Assembly (NCBI RefSeq): GCF_003315485.1
Contig: NZ_QNSE01000007.1
Span: 1 to 64,000 of the forward strand
Origin: Marinomonas rhizomae
Lineage (GTDB): Bacteria > Pseudomonadota > Gammaproteobacteria > Pseudomonadales > Marinomonadaceae
DNA length: 64,000 nt
Reading direction: 5' to 3'
Shown here: positions 35,241 through 44,907 of the stretch, piece by piece
How positions within the stretch are numbered: position 1 is the stretch's first letter
Layout: each line of letters opens with the position of its first letter
Translations under genes and position numbers: made by a program
Notes under the pieces: model-generated
What the model was told of the DNA's origin: nothing
Database searches by the model: none
Seen by the model: only the letters and a program-made list of their open reading frames with translations

Positions 35241-37079
35241 ATGCCAGACACTCAACAGTCACGTCTCAAAGAGCTGATCTCCAAGGGTAAAGAACAAGGT
35301 TACCTAACTTTTGCCGAAGTTAACGACCACCTCCCTGATGACCTTTCAGACCCGGAGCAAGTAGAAGAAATCATTGCCATGATCAACGACATGGGCATTA
35401 CGGTTTCTGAAGTTGCTCCAGATAAAGATAACCTTCTCATGGAAGAAGGCGACGCTACAGATGAAGCTGCAGCAGAAGAAGCAGCTGCAGCTCTAGCTGC
35501 AGTAGAAGGTGATATCACTAGAACAACTGATCCTGTGCGTATGTACATGCGTGAAATGGGGACAGTTGAGCTTTTGACTCGTGCAGGCGAAATTGCGATT
35601 GCTAAGCGTATCGAAGAAGGTACACGCGAAGTCATGGCCGCTATTTCTTACTTCCCTGGTGCCGTAGACGTACTGCTTGACGCTTACGCTAAAGTACAGG
35701 AAGAAGAAGGCCGCCTAAGTGATATATTTAGCGGCTTCATTGATGGTGATGGCGAAGAGCCTGTTTTTGAAGAAGCCATTGTCGAAGAGCCGGTCATCGA
35801 AGAAGACACTGTAGACAGTGACGACGATGATGACGACTCCGACACCGCTGAAGAAGAAACAGACAACGGTCCAGATCCGGAAGAAACAGCGTTACGTTTC
35901 AATGATATCGCACGCATCTACAACGAACTAAAAGTCTTGCTAGAGAATAGCGACAGACAAGATCCAGCAGTACAAAGCAAGCAAGAAGAGTTGAGCATTA
36001 GTTTTGCTCCTATCAAACTTGTTCCTAAACTGTTTGATGATCTGATCGATCGCGTTCGCTCACGCATGGAAAAAGTGCGCGACCAAGAGCGTCTTATCAT
36101 GCAAGTGTGTGTGCGCAAAGCCGGCATGCCAAGAACTGAGTTTTTGAAACGTTTCCCGCGCAATGAAACAAACCCAGATTGGCTAAAAGAGCAAATTGCC
36201 TCTGGTGCTGATTACGCGGCAACGCTTGAAGAAAACGAAGCAGAATTTATGCGCAGTCAGCGTAAGTTACGTGCCGTTTCTAAAGAAACAGGCCTAACGA
36301 TTGCTGAATTAAAAGAGATCAATCGTCGTATTTCGATTGGTGAAACTCGTGCCCGTCGCGCCAAGAAAGAAATGGTTGAAGCCAACTTGCGTTTGGTTAT
36401 CTCGATCGCGAAGAAATACACCAACCGCGGCCTACAATTCTTGGATCTAATCCAAGAAGGTAACATCGGCCTTATGAAAGCGGTTGATAAATTCGAATAT
36501 CGTCGTGGTTACAAGTTTTCGACTTACGCAACATGGTGGATTCGTCAGGCAATCACTCGCTCTATTGCGGATCAAGCTCGCACCATCCGTATTCCAGTGC
36601 ATATGATTGAAACGATTAACAAGCTAAATCGTATATCTCGTCAGATGCTTCAGGAAATGGGACGCGAAGCAACGCCAGAAGAATTGGCCGCACGCATGGA
36701 CATGCCAGAAGACAAGATTCGCAAAGTCTTGAAGATTGCCAAAGAGCCAATTTCAATGGAAACGCCAATTGGTGATGATGAAGATTCGCACCTAGGTGAC
36801 TTTATTGAAGACGATGGTGCGGAGTCACCTATAGATATCGCCACAATTGAAGGCCTAAGAGAGTCAACTACCACAGTATTGGCTGGCTTAACCGCTCGTG
36901 AAGCAAAAGTTTTACGCATGCGTTTCGGTATCGATATGAACACCGACCACACTCTTGAAGAAGTTGGTAAGCAGTTTGACGTTACCCGTGAGCGTATTCG
37001 CCAAATCGAAGCGAAAGCTCTGCGTAAATTACGTCATCCTAGCCGCTCAGAACACTTAAGAAGCTTCTTAGACGAATAA
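35241..37079 (+). CDS. rpoD: RNA polymerase primary sigma factor RpoD (sigma-70)
   Basis: Directs RNA polymerase to housekeeping promoters. The 612-residue protein has region 1.1 (about 1-80), region 1.2 ([13 protein letters not shown]), an acidic non-conserved insert (about 170-215), region 2 with [19 protein letters not shown] and [14 protein letters not shown], region 3 and region 4 ending [20 protein letters not shown]. Length matches E. coli (613). A terminator follows. Confidence 0.98.
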   Translation: MPDTQQSRLKELISKGKEQGYLTFAEVNDHLPDDLSDPEQVEEIIAMINDMGITVSEVAPDKDNLLMEEGDATDEAAAEEAAAALAAVEGDITRTTDPVRMYMREMGTVELLTRAGEIAIAKRIEEGTREVMAAISYFPGAVDVLLDAYAKVQEEEGRLSDIFSGFIDGDGEEPVFEEAIVEEPVIEEDTVDSDDDDDDSDTAEEETDNGPDPEETALRFNDIARIYNELKVLLENSDRQDPAVQSKQEELSISFAPIKLVPKLFDDLIDRVRSRMEKVRDQERLIMQVCVRKAGMPRTEFLKRFPRNETNPDWLKEQIASGADYAATLEENEAEFMRSQRKLRAVSKETGLTIAELKEINRRISIGETRARRAKKEMVEANLRLVISIAKKYTNRGLQFLDLIQEGNIGLMKAVDKFEYRRGYKFSTYATWWIRQAITRSIADQARTIRIPVHMIETINKLNRISRQMLQEMGREATPEELAARMDMPEDKIRKVLKIAKEPISMETPIGDDEDSHLGDFIEDDGAESPIDIATIEGLRESTTTVLAGLTAREAKVLRMRFGIDMNTDHTLEEVGKQFDVTRERIRQIEAKALRKLRHPSRSEHLRSFLDE

Positions 37080-37426
37080 TACGATTCGCTCTAAAAAAAA
37101 CCGCTGCCATAAACAGCGGTTTTTTTATAACCAAAAAATGTTAAAAACACCTATTAGAACAAGCATAAGCAACAAAACTGTCATACACTTTAATTAGAGT
37201 ATGGATAAAGACAGTGAGGTTTAGCTTGCCAAAAAACCATAATCAACATAATTCAATTCGTCACCTCCTCTTGGTAGATGCCATATCAATCCAATCACTT
37301 TCTACAATATTACGATTCACACCACCAAAAATCTCAGCTCTTCACAAAGATACTAAGCACCACTTTTTTGTTCGTCTATTCGCTCTTCAAAAGAAACCTT
37401 CATGTTCATTGCAGGAGTAATACTCT
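37080..37426. other. Intergenic region between rpoD and the PhoH-like gene
   Basis: The rpoD terminator lies at its left end. The rest is A/T-rich; two short open frames here have no ribosome sites or family resemblance. A lone CTGTCATA at 37178 looks like half a Pho box but has no second copy. The ribosome site AGGAG of the next gene is near 37412. No other signal seen. Confidence 0.5.
37094..37126 (+). terminator. rpoD terminator
   Basis: AAAAAAACCGCTG pairs with CAGCGGTTTTTTT around a 7-nt loop, 14 bp after the rpoD stop. Confidence 0.92.
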
Positions 37427-38824
37427 ATGGAAAAAATCTATGTTCTTGACACTAATGTGTTATTGCACGATCCGTTGGCAATTTATGCTTTTGCCGAACA
37501 CAAAGTAGTTATCCCTATGACCGTCCTTGAAGAATTGGATGTAATTAAAGATAGAAGAGACAAAGATGTAAGCCGCGAAGCTCGTGTGGCAATCAACACT
37601 ATAGATAAAATCGTTGGAGACGCTTCTCCTCGTGAATTACTGGCAGGAGTGCCAATCAACTCAGCTGATAGCGATACAGACACCAAGCGCTGTGAAGGCT
37701 CTTTAGCCATCTACCCAGATCAACAAATAACCCTTACTGATAACGTACCTTTTTTAAATGGCAACCACGACCATGCCAATGACAATCGCATTATCAATGT
37801 TGGACTAAGCTTACAGGCCACTCACCCTCGATCTTCCGTCTGCTTGGTAACCAAAGACATCAACATGCGCATCAAGGCAAAAGGGTCTGGGCTAGAGCGC
37901 GTGGAAGACTACAGAAAAGATAAGGTTCTTGATGATCTAGACTTAATGAGTAAAGGTTACATTCAATTCAGCGGGAGTTTTTGGTCCACGATAGAAAGCG
38001 TAAAAACAGAAGCTCATGGCCGCCATACCGTACATGTCATTAACAAAAGCCATTTACCAAATATCTACTTCAACATGTTTGTGATTGATGATGAAGATTT
38101 TATCGGATTTGTGGTTAACCTTGATCAAGAGCATGTCTTTTTACTTGATATCAACAAACAACACCTGATGAATCAAAACTTTTGGGGAATACTGCCACGC
38201 AATTTAGAGCAAGCTATGGCATTTTACTTACTACGCCACGACAACTCTGACTTAATGGTAATGACTGGCCCAGCTGGCTCAGGCAAGACACTATTAGCCT
38301 TAGCTTACGGATTACAAGTCACCATGGAGGAAAAGCGCTTTAATAAAATTATCGTTGCTAGATCAACACCACCAATGGCTGAAGACATCGGCTTCTTACC
38401 AGGCACAGAAGAAGAAAAAATGGCACCTTGGTTAGCTGCTTTCGATGATAACTTAGAAATCTTACATGGTGCCGACGAACATTCCTTTAGCAGCATTGAT
38501 TACGTGAAACAAAAAGCCAACATTCAATTCAAATCTTTAAATTTTATGCGGGGCCGTTCCTTCAACAATGCTTTAATTATTATCGATGAGGCGCAAGGAC
38601 TAACACAGTTTCAGCTAAAATCCATCGTGACACGAGTAGGTAGCAACTCAAAAATCATCGTACTTGGCAATTTAGCCCAAATCGACAACAAGTACATCAC
38701 CCCACTCACATCCGGTTTAACTTACTTAGTCGAAAAAACAAAATCCTTTAAATACGCCAGCGTTATGCACGTCAATGGCATAGAACGAAGCCGACTTGCT
38801 GAATTTGCCGAAGAAAATTTATAA
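37427..38824 (+). CDS. PhoH-like protein with N-terminal PIN domain (YlaK type)
   Basis: A 465-residue fusion. The PIN-type nuclease domain (about 1-150) has the acidic residues in YVLDTNVLLHDP, LEELD and CLVTKDINMRIKA. The PhoH ATPase domain (about 250-465) has Walker A MTGPAGSGKTLLA (about 281) and Walker B ALIIIDEAQ. In mycobacteria related PhoH2 proteins unwind and cut RNA; the same is inferred here. An AGGAG ribosome site precedes the ATG. Confidence 0.93.
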   Translation: MEKIYVLDTNVLLHDPLAIYAFAEHKVVIPMTVLEELDVIKDRRDKDVSREARVAINTIDKIVGDASPRELLAGVPINSADSDTDTKRCEGSLAIYPDQQITLTDNVPFLNGNHDHANDNRIINVGLSLQATHPRSSVCLVTKDINMRIKAKGSGLERVEDYRKDKVLDDLDLMSKGYIQFSGSFWSTIESVKTEAHGRHTVHVINKSHLPNIYFNMFVIDDEDFIGFVVNLDQEHVFLLDINKQHLMNQNFWGILPRNLEQAMAFYLLRHDNSDLMVMTGPAGSGKTLLALAYGLQVTMEEKRFNKIIVARSTPPMAEDIGFLPGTEEEKMAPWLAAFDDNLEILHGADEHSFSSIDYVKQKANIQFKSLNFMRGRSFNNALIIIDEAQGLTQFQLKSIVTRVGSNSKIIVLGNLAQIDNKYITPLTSGLTYLVEKTKSFKYASVMHVNGIERSRLAEFAEENL

Positions 38825-38848
38825 CAATAAGAAGGGCCGAAAAACAAA

Positions 38849-38878
38849 AAAGGGGACAGGTGTAAACCTTTCCCCTTT
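38849..38878 (+). terminator. Terminator after the PhoH-like gene
   Basis: AAAGGGGA and TCCCCTTT pair, then AGGT/ACCT with one mismatch between, around a GTAA loop. Moderate T run. It lies between convergent genes and may serve both. Confidence 0.8.
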
Positions 38879-38922
38879 CTACTACCATCTAGATCAGTTA
38901 CCCAGCATAGATTAATTACATA

Positions 38923-39549
38923 CTACTGCGAGACAGATTTCGCCAATTCAGTAATTTCATCCCACTTACCCGCACGAACTAAATCAGTTGGAACAATCCA
39001 AGAACCACCAACACAAAGCACGTTAGGCAATGCCAAGTACTCACGAAAGTTAGCTGCGCCAATCCCACCCGTTGGGCAAAATTTGATTTGAGGCAAAGGA
39101 CCACCAAATGCCTTCAATGCCTTCACACCACCATTCACCTCTGCAGGAAAGAATTTAAAACGGTCATAACCGTATTCCATCCCCAACAAAACATCAGAAA
39201 TAGTCGCTACGGCAGGCAAGTAAGGAACATCATACTCTTTACCAACAGCCAGCAAGTCTGCTGTCATTCCTGGACTAATGATAAATTGTGAACCTGCCTC
39301 AATCGCTTGAATATATTGTTCACGCGAACATACTGTCCCCGCACCGACAATAGCATCTGGAACTTCCTTACGAAGTGCTGTAATTGCCTCTAAGGCGGCT
39401 GGAGTACGTAGAGTCACCTCTAAAACAGGCACGCCACCGGCAACCAGAGCTTTACCAAGCGCTACCGCTTGAGCAATATCATCAACAACAATAACAGGGA
39501 CAACAGGTGTTGCTGTCATCACCTGTTCAGCAGTATAAGAAGTGGTCAT
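38923..39549 (-). CDS. eda: KDPG/KHG aldolase
   Basis: Splits 2-keto-3-deoxy-6-phosphogluconate to pyruvate and glyceraldehyde 3-phosphate, the last Entner-Doudoroff step. The 208-residue barrel has LEVTLRTPAALEAI (catalytic Glu), VGAGTVCS, the Schiff-base Lys in DRFKFFPAE (about 133) and KFCPTGGI. It follows zwf by 39 bp on the same strand, so it belongs to a glk-zwf-eda unit under the HexR site at 42143. Confidence 0.97.
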   Translation of the reverse strand: MTTSYTAEQVMTATPVVPVIVVDDIAQAVALGKALVAGGVPVLEVTLRTPAALEAITALRKEVPDAIVGAGTVCSREQYIQAIEAGSQFIISPGMTADLLAVGKEYDVPYLPAVATISDVLLGMEYGYDRFKFFPAEVNGGVKALKAFGGPLPQIKFCPTGGIGAANFREYLALPNVLCVGGSWIVPTDLVRAGKWDEITELAKSVSQ

Positions 39550-39588
39550 TATTATTTTCCTTTTAAAAAAGCTTCTTTGTTTTTAGGG

Positions 39589-41064
39589 CTAGTAATCATG
39601 CCAGTTACGGCCATCTTTAATTGGCAACGCCATAGACGCTGCAGGCCCCCATGAACCAGAAGCATATTCTTTTGGTCGTTCACTCGTTTGATTCCAAGCA
39701 GACATGATTCCATCCACCCACTTCCAAGCAGCTTCAACTTCATCGTAGCGCATGAACAAAGTTGCATCATTGCGCATTACATCAAGTAATAACCGCTCAT
39801 AAGCTTCCGGACTACGCTTATCATTAAACGCTTCAGTCAAACTCAAGTTCAAATCAACCGGCTGAAGCACCATTCCTTCGCTCACACCTGGAACCTTATT
39901 CATCACTGTTAGAGAAATTTTCTCTTCTGGCTGAAGGCGAATAATTAGCTGGTTACGCTGAAGCTGACGATTACTTTCGTCACTAAAGATACTGTGTGGA
40001 ACCGCTTTATATTGAATAACAATTTCAGAATAACGTTGCCCCAAACGCTTACCCGTTCTTAGATAAAACGGCACGCCTGCCCAGCGCCAGTTATCAATAT
40101 CTGCTCGTAAGGCAACAAATGTCTCAGTTCTTGAATTAGGGTTACTCCCCTCTTCATCAAAGTAACCTTGTACATCCTTGCCTTTGATCATACCTTTCGC
40201 ATATTGACCGCGAACGGTTTTGGTATAAGCATTTGCTCCAACAATAGGACGTAACGCTTTTAACACTTTAATTTTTTCATCACGTACAGAATCAGAATCC
40301 ATTCGACCCGGAGGCTCCATCGCCACCAAACATAACAACTGGATTAAATGATTTTGCACCATGTCACGCATTGCGCCAGCTTTATCGTAATAACCCCAAC
40401 GCCCTTCAACACCAACGGTTTCAGATACAGTAATCTGAACGTTATCAATGTGTGCACTGTCCCATAAAGGCTCAAAAAGCGTATTACCAAAGCGAATCGC
40501 CAAGAGGTTTTGTACCGTTTCTTTTCCTAAATAATGGTCAATACGGAAAGCTTGTTGCTCATTAAAGTTTTTCATCACTTCATCATTTATCGCACGAGAG
40601 GAAGTAAGATCTCGACCAAGAGGCTTTTCTAAAACAACACGCATACGAGGCGCATTTAAACCATGCGTCGCCAATGATGAACAGATAGACCCAAATAGGT
40701 CTGGAGAAGTCGCAAGATAAAATACCACGTCACGATCATCACCACCGACTTGATGATCATTCAATCGAGAAAAATCAGACTCTTGCTGAGCATCAACGGA
40801 AACATAGCTTAAACGCTCTTTAAATCGTGGCCACGTTTTTTCATCACCAATGCTTGAAGGTACAAACTCATCGAGCGCCGCTCGAATTTTAGACTGATAT
40901 TCCTCCGTACTGACTTCACGTCTCGAAGCACCAATGATGCGAGTCGTCGGAGCAAGTAAACCATCCATATCCAAATGGAACAAAGCGGGGAGCAACTTAC
41001 GCATCGCAAGATCACCACCACCACCGAAAATTACAACATCACAGGCTTTTAAACTGGCCTTCAT
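39589..41064 (-). CDS. zwf: Glucose-6-phosphate 1-dehydrogenase
   Basis: Oxidises glucose 6-phosphate to 6-phosphogluconolactone with NADP. The 491-residue protein has the nucleotide loop VIFGGGGDLAMRKLLPAL (about 11), the substrate motif FRIDHYLGKE (about 178) and LVLEKPLG-type sequence as VVLEKPLGRD. Length matches E. coli (491). It lies between glk and eda. The pgl gene that often stands between zwf and eda is absent. Confidence 0.97.
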   Translation of the reverse strand: MKASLKACDVVIFGGGGDLAMRKLLPALFHLDMDGLLAPTTRIIGASRREVSTEEYQSKIRAALDEFVPSSIGDEKTWPRFKERLSYVSVDAQQESDFSRLNDHQVGGDDRDVVFYLATSPDLFGSICSSLATHGLNAPRMRVVLEKPLGRDLTSSRAINDEVMKNFNEQQAFRIDHYLGKETVQNLLAIRFGNTLFEPLWDSAHIDNVQITVSETVGVEGRWGYYDKAGAMRDMVQNHLIQLLCLVAMEPPGRMDSDSVRDEKIKVLKALRPIVGANAYTKTVRGQYAKGMIKGKDVQGYFDEEGSNPNSRTETFVALRADIDNWRWAGVPFYLRTGKRLGQRYSEIVIQYKAVPHSIFSDESNRQLQRNQLIIRLQPEEKISLTVMNKVPGVSEGMVLQPVDLNLSLTEAFNDKRSPEAYERLLLDVMRNDATLFMRYDEVEAAWKWVDGIMSAWNQTSERPKEYASGSWGPAASMALPIKDGRNWHDY

Positions 41065-41083
41065 TCTTTATTCTCCAACTAAT

Positions 41084-42058
41084 CTAGGCTTTCGACACAA
41101 GATGGGAGGCATAACATGCACACCCCATCAGCCCTGGGTATTCAGACATAACAACAAAAGTCGGAATAGGGGAAACAAATTCTTTCATGCGACCTTTATC
41201 TTGCATCGCTTCACGAAAACGACTTTTAAGGATTTCTTTTATGTAACGAGGGACGATACCACCGGCAATATAAACACCGCCGCGAGACTCAACCGACAAT
41301 ACTAAGTCGCCGATCACTCGCCCTAAAAATACAAAAAACTGCTCCAACGCTGCAGCGGCAATAGGGTCATTACCAAGCTTAAGAGCCTCGCCAATTTCAG
41401 GGGCAGTTAAACGCTTTTCAATCCCTTCGCGCAATGCCAATGCTTCATATAAATTTTCAAGACCCATACCTGATAAAACACGTTCTGCTGAAACTCTCTT
41501 ATGACGCGTACGAAGAAACTTTAAAATATCATCTTCAACATCATTACAGGCAGATAAATCAACATGCCCACCCTCTCCAGGTAACACCATGTTAGGCCCA
41601 TTGTCCTGAGGAACAACACAAGATATTCCTAAACCAGTTCCAGCACCAACAACCCAACATGCACCTTTAGGATCCACAGCCGAACTATCCCCAACAACCA
41701 ACATATCTTCAGGTTGGAGGATTTCCAAACAATGCCCCACAGCATCAAAATCGTTCAATAAGGCAACGGGCTTATTATCGCCAAAATAGGACTGCACTTC
41801 ATCACGTGTAAACTTCCAGGGATTATTAGAAAACTGTATCACTGGCTGGTTCACTGGCCCAGCAATCGCCAAAACAATGGCATCTATTCTATCCATACCA
41901 ATACTGCAGTTTTCAATATAGTCAGCTGCTGCAGCAAAAAAATTATCGTAATTTTCACAGGGAAGCACTCTTATTTCTAGAGGCTCATACTGATGGATAG
42001 GAACCAAGGCAAAACGCGCATTGGTTCCACCAAGATCGGCGATTAGAGCATGGGACAT
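41084..42058 (-). CDS. glk: Glucokinase
   Basis: Phosphorylates glucose with ATP. The 324-residue protein matches the bacterial Glk type: ALIADLGGTNARFAL (phosphate loop), NDFDAVGHCL (catalytic Asp), WVVGAGTGLGISC, LPGEGGHVDLSA and GGVYIAGGIVPRY. It is first in the glk-zwf-eda cluster, 19 bp before zwf; the HexR operator lies 85 bp upstream. Confidence 0.96.
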   Translation of the reverse strand: MSHALIADLGGTNARFALVPIHQYEPLEIRVLPCENYDNFFAAAADYIENCSIGMDRIDAIVLAIAGPVNQPVIQFSNNPWKFTRDEVQSYFGDNKPVALLNDFDAVGHCLEILQPEDMLVVGDSSAVDPKGACWVVGAGTGLGISCVVPQDNGPNMVLPGEGGHVDLSACNDVEDDILKFLRTRHKRVSAERVLSGMGLENLYEALALREGIEKRLTAPEIGEALKLGNDPIAAAALEQFFVFLGRVIGDLVLSVESRGGVYIAGGIVPRYIKEILKSRFREAMQDKGRMKEFVSPIPTFVVMSEYPGLMGCACYASHLVSKA

Positions 42059-42142
42059 AAACGAACCCTATTTAATTTTCTTGAAATTTTACAACAAAAT
42101 TGAGGTGAAAAATACCGCACCCTTGAAAAATTAGCGTCATAA

Positions 42143-42157
42143 TGTAATAAAATTACA
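42143..42157. promoter_or_regulatory. HexR operator upstream of glk-zwf-eda
   Basis: TGTAATAAAATTACA, a perfect 6+3+6 palindrome identical in form to the HexR consensus known from gammaproteobacteria (TGTARTAAAATTACA). It lies 85 bp before glk. HexR binds KDPG and represses central sugar genes, which fits the downstream operon. A weaker related half (TTGTAAAATTTCAA on the minus strand) lies around 42081-42095. Confidence 0.85.
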
Positions 42158-42160
42158 CAA

Positions 42161-43225
42161 TTACCTTAGTCTATTTAAAAACTTAAAGACTTTCGTTGGC
42201 ACCAATCTTTTACGGTTATTTTTATAATCATAGAGGCGCTCATCTGCCACTTTCAGCAAATGCTTATAGTTACTAGGCGAGTCAGACATGACGCTGGCGC
42301 CACCATAACTAATAGTAATAGGTACGAGATTAGATTTATACCTTAACGGGTTAGATTGCAGATATTCTTGAATAGATTCCGCCACTAAAATGGCTTGATC
42401 ATAGTTTTTCCCAGGCATGACAAACACAAATTCATCGCCAGCAAATCGAAATGCTAACCCCTGCTTGTGGACATATTTAAGTAATCGCTTAGCAATATAC
42501 TCCAATACCTCATCACCACAATTATGCCCCAATGTATCATTGATAGACTTAAAGGCATCACAATCTATAAATACGACGGTTAAATCGCGCTCTCGCATTT
42601 TAGATCGAGCAAATTCACGATCCAACATCAACTCCAGCTGCCGGCGATTTAACAAACCTGTTAAAGGGTCTCTCGTTGCCAAATACTCTAACTTCTCTCT
42701 TGCCGTTACATTACTCAAGCAGATAGATATTTTTATGGCCAATTGATCAAGTAGAAACGTGTCTTTTGTCTTGGCATCATAGCGAGAACTATCAGAATCC
42801 GCCTGACAAAATAATCCAACCAACTCACCGTCAATCGTTAAAGGTGAAATAGCGACAGAAGAAATAATATCACGATAGACAGCAGGAATAATTTCCCTAC
42901 ATTGACTTAAATTAGTATTCACCAAAACTGTTTTGTTACTGGACTTGATGATATCAATCATGGAATGACGCCTTGTAAAAAGCACCCTATCACGCAGATC
43001 TGGCATTTTTTCTAGGCTTTCGATTAAATGAGACAAAGGGGCTTCGTTGATTAAGTTTACCCAAACATAAGGTACGCTAAACTGCTTCTGCACCTCCTTA
43101 GTTAAAGTGGAAACAAATTGATCACAACGACCAATCGAGAGAATACAGCGCTCTATTTCAAAAAATTTACGAGCGATCTCCTCATTGTGCCTAACGTTGT
43201 CGATCAGTTCGTTAATATCATGCAT
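42161..43225 (-). CDS. DUF484-like sensor domain with GGDEF domain (probable diguanylate cyclase)
   Basis: Likely makes cyclic di-GMP. The N-terminal part (about 1-175) resembles DUF484/GAF sensors (EEIARKFFEIERCILSI, QFSVPYVWVNLI, DGELVGLFCQADS). The C-terminal domain (about 190-350) starts with ATRDPLTGLLNRR and has the active loop FRFAGDEFVFV; AGDEF is a common active variant of GGDEF. The ATG at 43225 follows GAGG; the open frame goes up to 43282. No membrane segment, so it is cytosolic. Confidence 0.88.
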   Translation of the reverse strand: MHDINELIDNVRHNEEIARKFFEIERCILSIGRCDQFVSTLTKEVQKQFSVPYVWVNLINEAPLSHLIESLEKMPDLRDRVLFTRRHSMIDIIKSSNKTVLVNTNLSQCREIIPAVYRDIISSVAISPLTIDGELVGLFCQADSDSSRYDAKTKDTFLLDQLAIKISICLSNVTAREKLEYLATRDPLTGLLNRRQLELMLDREFARSKMRERDLTVVFIDCDAFKSINDTLGHNCGDEVLEYIAKRLLKYVHKQGLAFRFAGDEFVFVMPGKNYDQAILVAESIQEYLQSNPLRYKSNLVPITISYGGASVMSDSPSNYKHLLKVADERLYDYKNNRKRLVPTKVFKFLNRLR

Positions 43226-43540
43226 GCGTAATGCCTCACCGCCAAGTATTAAGCGGTTCACTTTTCCCAATAAAAGCACCAAAACCTAAAAATACAATTG
43301 ATCTATAATGCATTATAGTACGATGCTTATACACTTTGAGCTACACATTGAATAAAATTGGTTGCCTAGCATACAAAAAATAACAATTAAAATAAGCTTG
43401 CGCTAGCGTGTTACTCAAAAGTGCGAACTATTATTACAGTTCACCAAGCAAGAAAACCATTTCAATTAATCATCTGTTTTCTTTAAGAAAAACCATCCTG
43501 TGCCGATAGCGTTATCGTAGATAATTTAATAGGCACGTTA
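43226..43540. other. Divergent control region before the 43541 gene
   Basis: A/T-rich with no gene. The right part holds a sigma-28 promoter-like sequence (43483-43509) and an inverted repeat CGATA…TATCG near 43504-43516 (GATAGCGTTATC). An imperfect palindrome lies around 43298-43315 (TATAATGCATTATA). Confidence 0.5.
43483..43509 (+). promoter_or_regulatory. Candidate sigma-28 promoter of the 43541 gene
   Basis: TTAA (43483-43486), 15 nt, GCCGATAG (43502-43509). The -10 box matches GCCGATAA at seven of eight positions and the spacing is exact; the -35 differs from TAAA by one base. It lies 31 bp before the ATG at 43541. Confidence 0.6.
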
Positions 43541-43864
43541 ATGAATATAAGAGAAGTTGTTGAAACACAGGTAACCCAAAGCAGCAAAGCGGGAAAACCG
43601 GTTTCTGGCAATGCTCATTTTGCTTTATTAATGAGCCTATTCAATCAGCCTGGACCCTCTGTCATCGATACACCAGATGAGTTAAGCGTCCACCAACCTC
43701 ATGCTATTACACGACCCATACAGTTTTCACATGGCATTGGAGCAAACCCGATTGCAAATATCGCTTTACTAAAAGCGCTAAGCTTCGAACCTTTGGCGGA
43801 AGGCCCAGCACATAAATATGATGCGATTGAAAGCCTAGAACAACAGATCAGCACGCGTATTTAA
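43541..43864 (+). CDS. Unknown 107-residue protein, possible flagellar-regulon member
   Basis: I do not recognise the family. The product has no signal peptide or membrane segment. It has a polar start (NIREVVETQVTQSS), a small hydrophobic middle (HFALLMSLF), many prolines, and a helical end. The ATG has only a short AGG ahead. The sigma-28 promoter upstream is the main hint of function: it may be made with late flagellar and chemotaxis genes. It stands alone between genes on the other strand. Confidence 0.65.
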   Translation: MNIREVVETQVTQSSKAGKPVSGNAHFALLMSLFNQPGPSVIDTPDELSVHQPHAITRPIQFSHGIGANPIANIALLKALSFEPLAEGPAHKYDAIESLEQQISTRI

Positions 43865-43875
43865 TGATTTTGCCA

Positions 43876-44907
43876 TTAAGACTTTCCACCAATAGAAACA
43901 GAGCATTTCGTAAACAAAGCGCTCCACTGCTTGGCATGTAGCTGAGACGCTAACTGATATTCTTGCCATGCACTGCTTGAGTTCGCCATAGAAAATTGAT
44001 TCAAAAAAACATTCATATCACGGCCTAATGGCTCACTTATATCAAACAGGCGAGCCATAAGCGGAAGCACTTCATAAGCACCACGATTAATCCGCCCCAT
44101 ATAAGGCTGGATAACTTTTACATAATGAACCTCAAATTGCTGTGCAATATAAGACATCGGAGCACCGCAAATATCAACATCTAGCCTACCGACTTTATTT
44201 GCAACAAGATTCAAATAACCGGTTATACGAGACATCGAATACAACAGTCGACCTGCGTACTCACTGTCCATTAACACTTTTAAATCCCCCTCAAAAATAT
44301 TCGCATCGACCAGTGGTAAAGCAGTAAGATTCTCACCAATTGTAATCAATCGATTCAAAGCATCTAACAGCTCCTGTTGCTCAGCAGTAGAGTAATTCAA
44401 TGGAAGAAATCCATTAGATAAACTAAAAAATGCTTCACTCTCTGCGCCATTAAAAAGAGCATTACTAAACGCTTTTGGTAATTCAAGGCGCTTTTGCCGC
44501 GCTATTTGGTTCAACTCTTTAGACAACGACTCATTATTAATCTCACACGACTCAATAGCTCGAATAATATCCAGTTCATACAAAAATCGCTGGCTGTCGG
44601 ACATCACTTTACCAAGAATACTATTTTTTCTTCCCGCAACAATACCCACACTGCATTGCTGCAAAGACAAAAAATCTAATAGGCCAATATCGAACTGAGT
44701 CAAACTTTGTTGGCGATAACGCGACGATGGCAGGCTAGCTGGCATCACCATTGCAGGGGAAGAAATGGAAAAAAATTGTGAGCGATTTAAATCTGCAACA
44801 TATTTAGATAAAACGCCTTCTACTTTAAAGCGCGTATCACAACCCACTACTCCAGCGAGTATAATGCTGCTCAATAGAATCACTGAAAAAAAAGGTTTTT
44901 TTAACAT
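43876..44907 (-). CDS. DUF3080 family lipoprotein
   Basis: A 343-residue lipoprotein of unknown function. The signal peptide ends in the lipobox LAGVVGC (Cys at about 23). The body shows DUF3080-type segments such as LTQFDIGLLDFLSLQQCSVG (about 90) and EYQLASQLHAKQWSALF near the end. The ATG at 44907 shares bases with the ATG of the divergent thioesterase gene (CATG); a TTG at 44913 is an alternative start. It is probably held on the inner face of the outer membrane. Confidence 0.85.
   Translation of the reverse strand: MLKKPFFSVILLSSIILAGVVGCDTRFKVEGVLSKYVADLNRSQFFSISSPAMVMPASLPSSRYRQQSLTQFDIGLLDFLSLQQCSVGIVAGRKNSILGKVMSDSQRFLYELDIIRAIESCEINNESLSKELNQIARQKRLELPKAFSNALFNGAESEAFFSLSNGFLPLNYSTAEQQELLDALNRLITIGENLTALPLVDANIFEGDLKVLMDSEYAGRLLYSMSRITGYLNLVANKVGRLDVDICGAPMSYIAQQFEVHYVKVIQPYMGRINRGAYEVLPLMARLFDISEPLGRDMNVFLNQFSMANSSSAWQEYQLASQLHAKQWSALFTKCSVSIGGKS

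Noticed and set aside
37178-37196. Possible Pho box (CTGTCATA) before the PhoH-like gene
   Set aside because: Only one half fits; the second 11-bp unit does not match, and PhoH-like proteins of this type are not necessarily phosphate controlled.
37214-37508. Two open frames upstream of the PhoH-like gene
   Set aside because: No ribosome sites or recognisable protein; one overlaps the real gene in another frame.
39552-39770. Possible small gene in place of pgl between zwf and eda
   Set aside because: It lies almost wholly within the zwf coding sequence in another frame and is a shadow.
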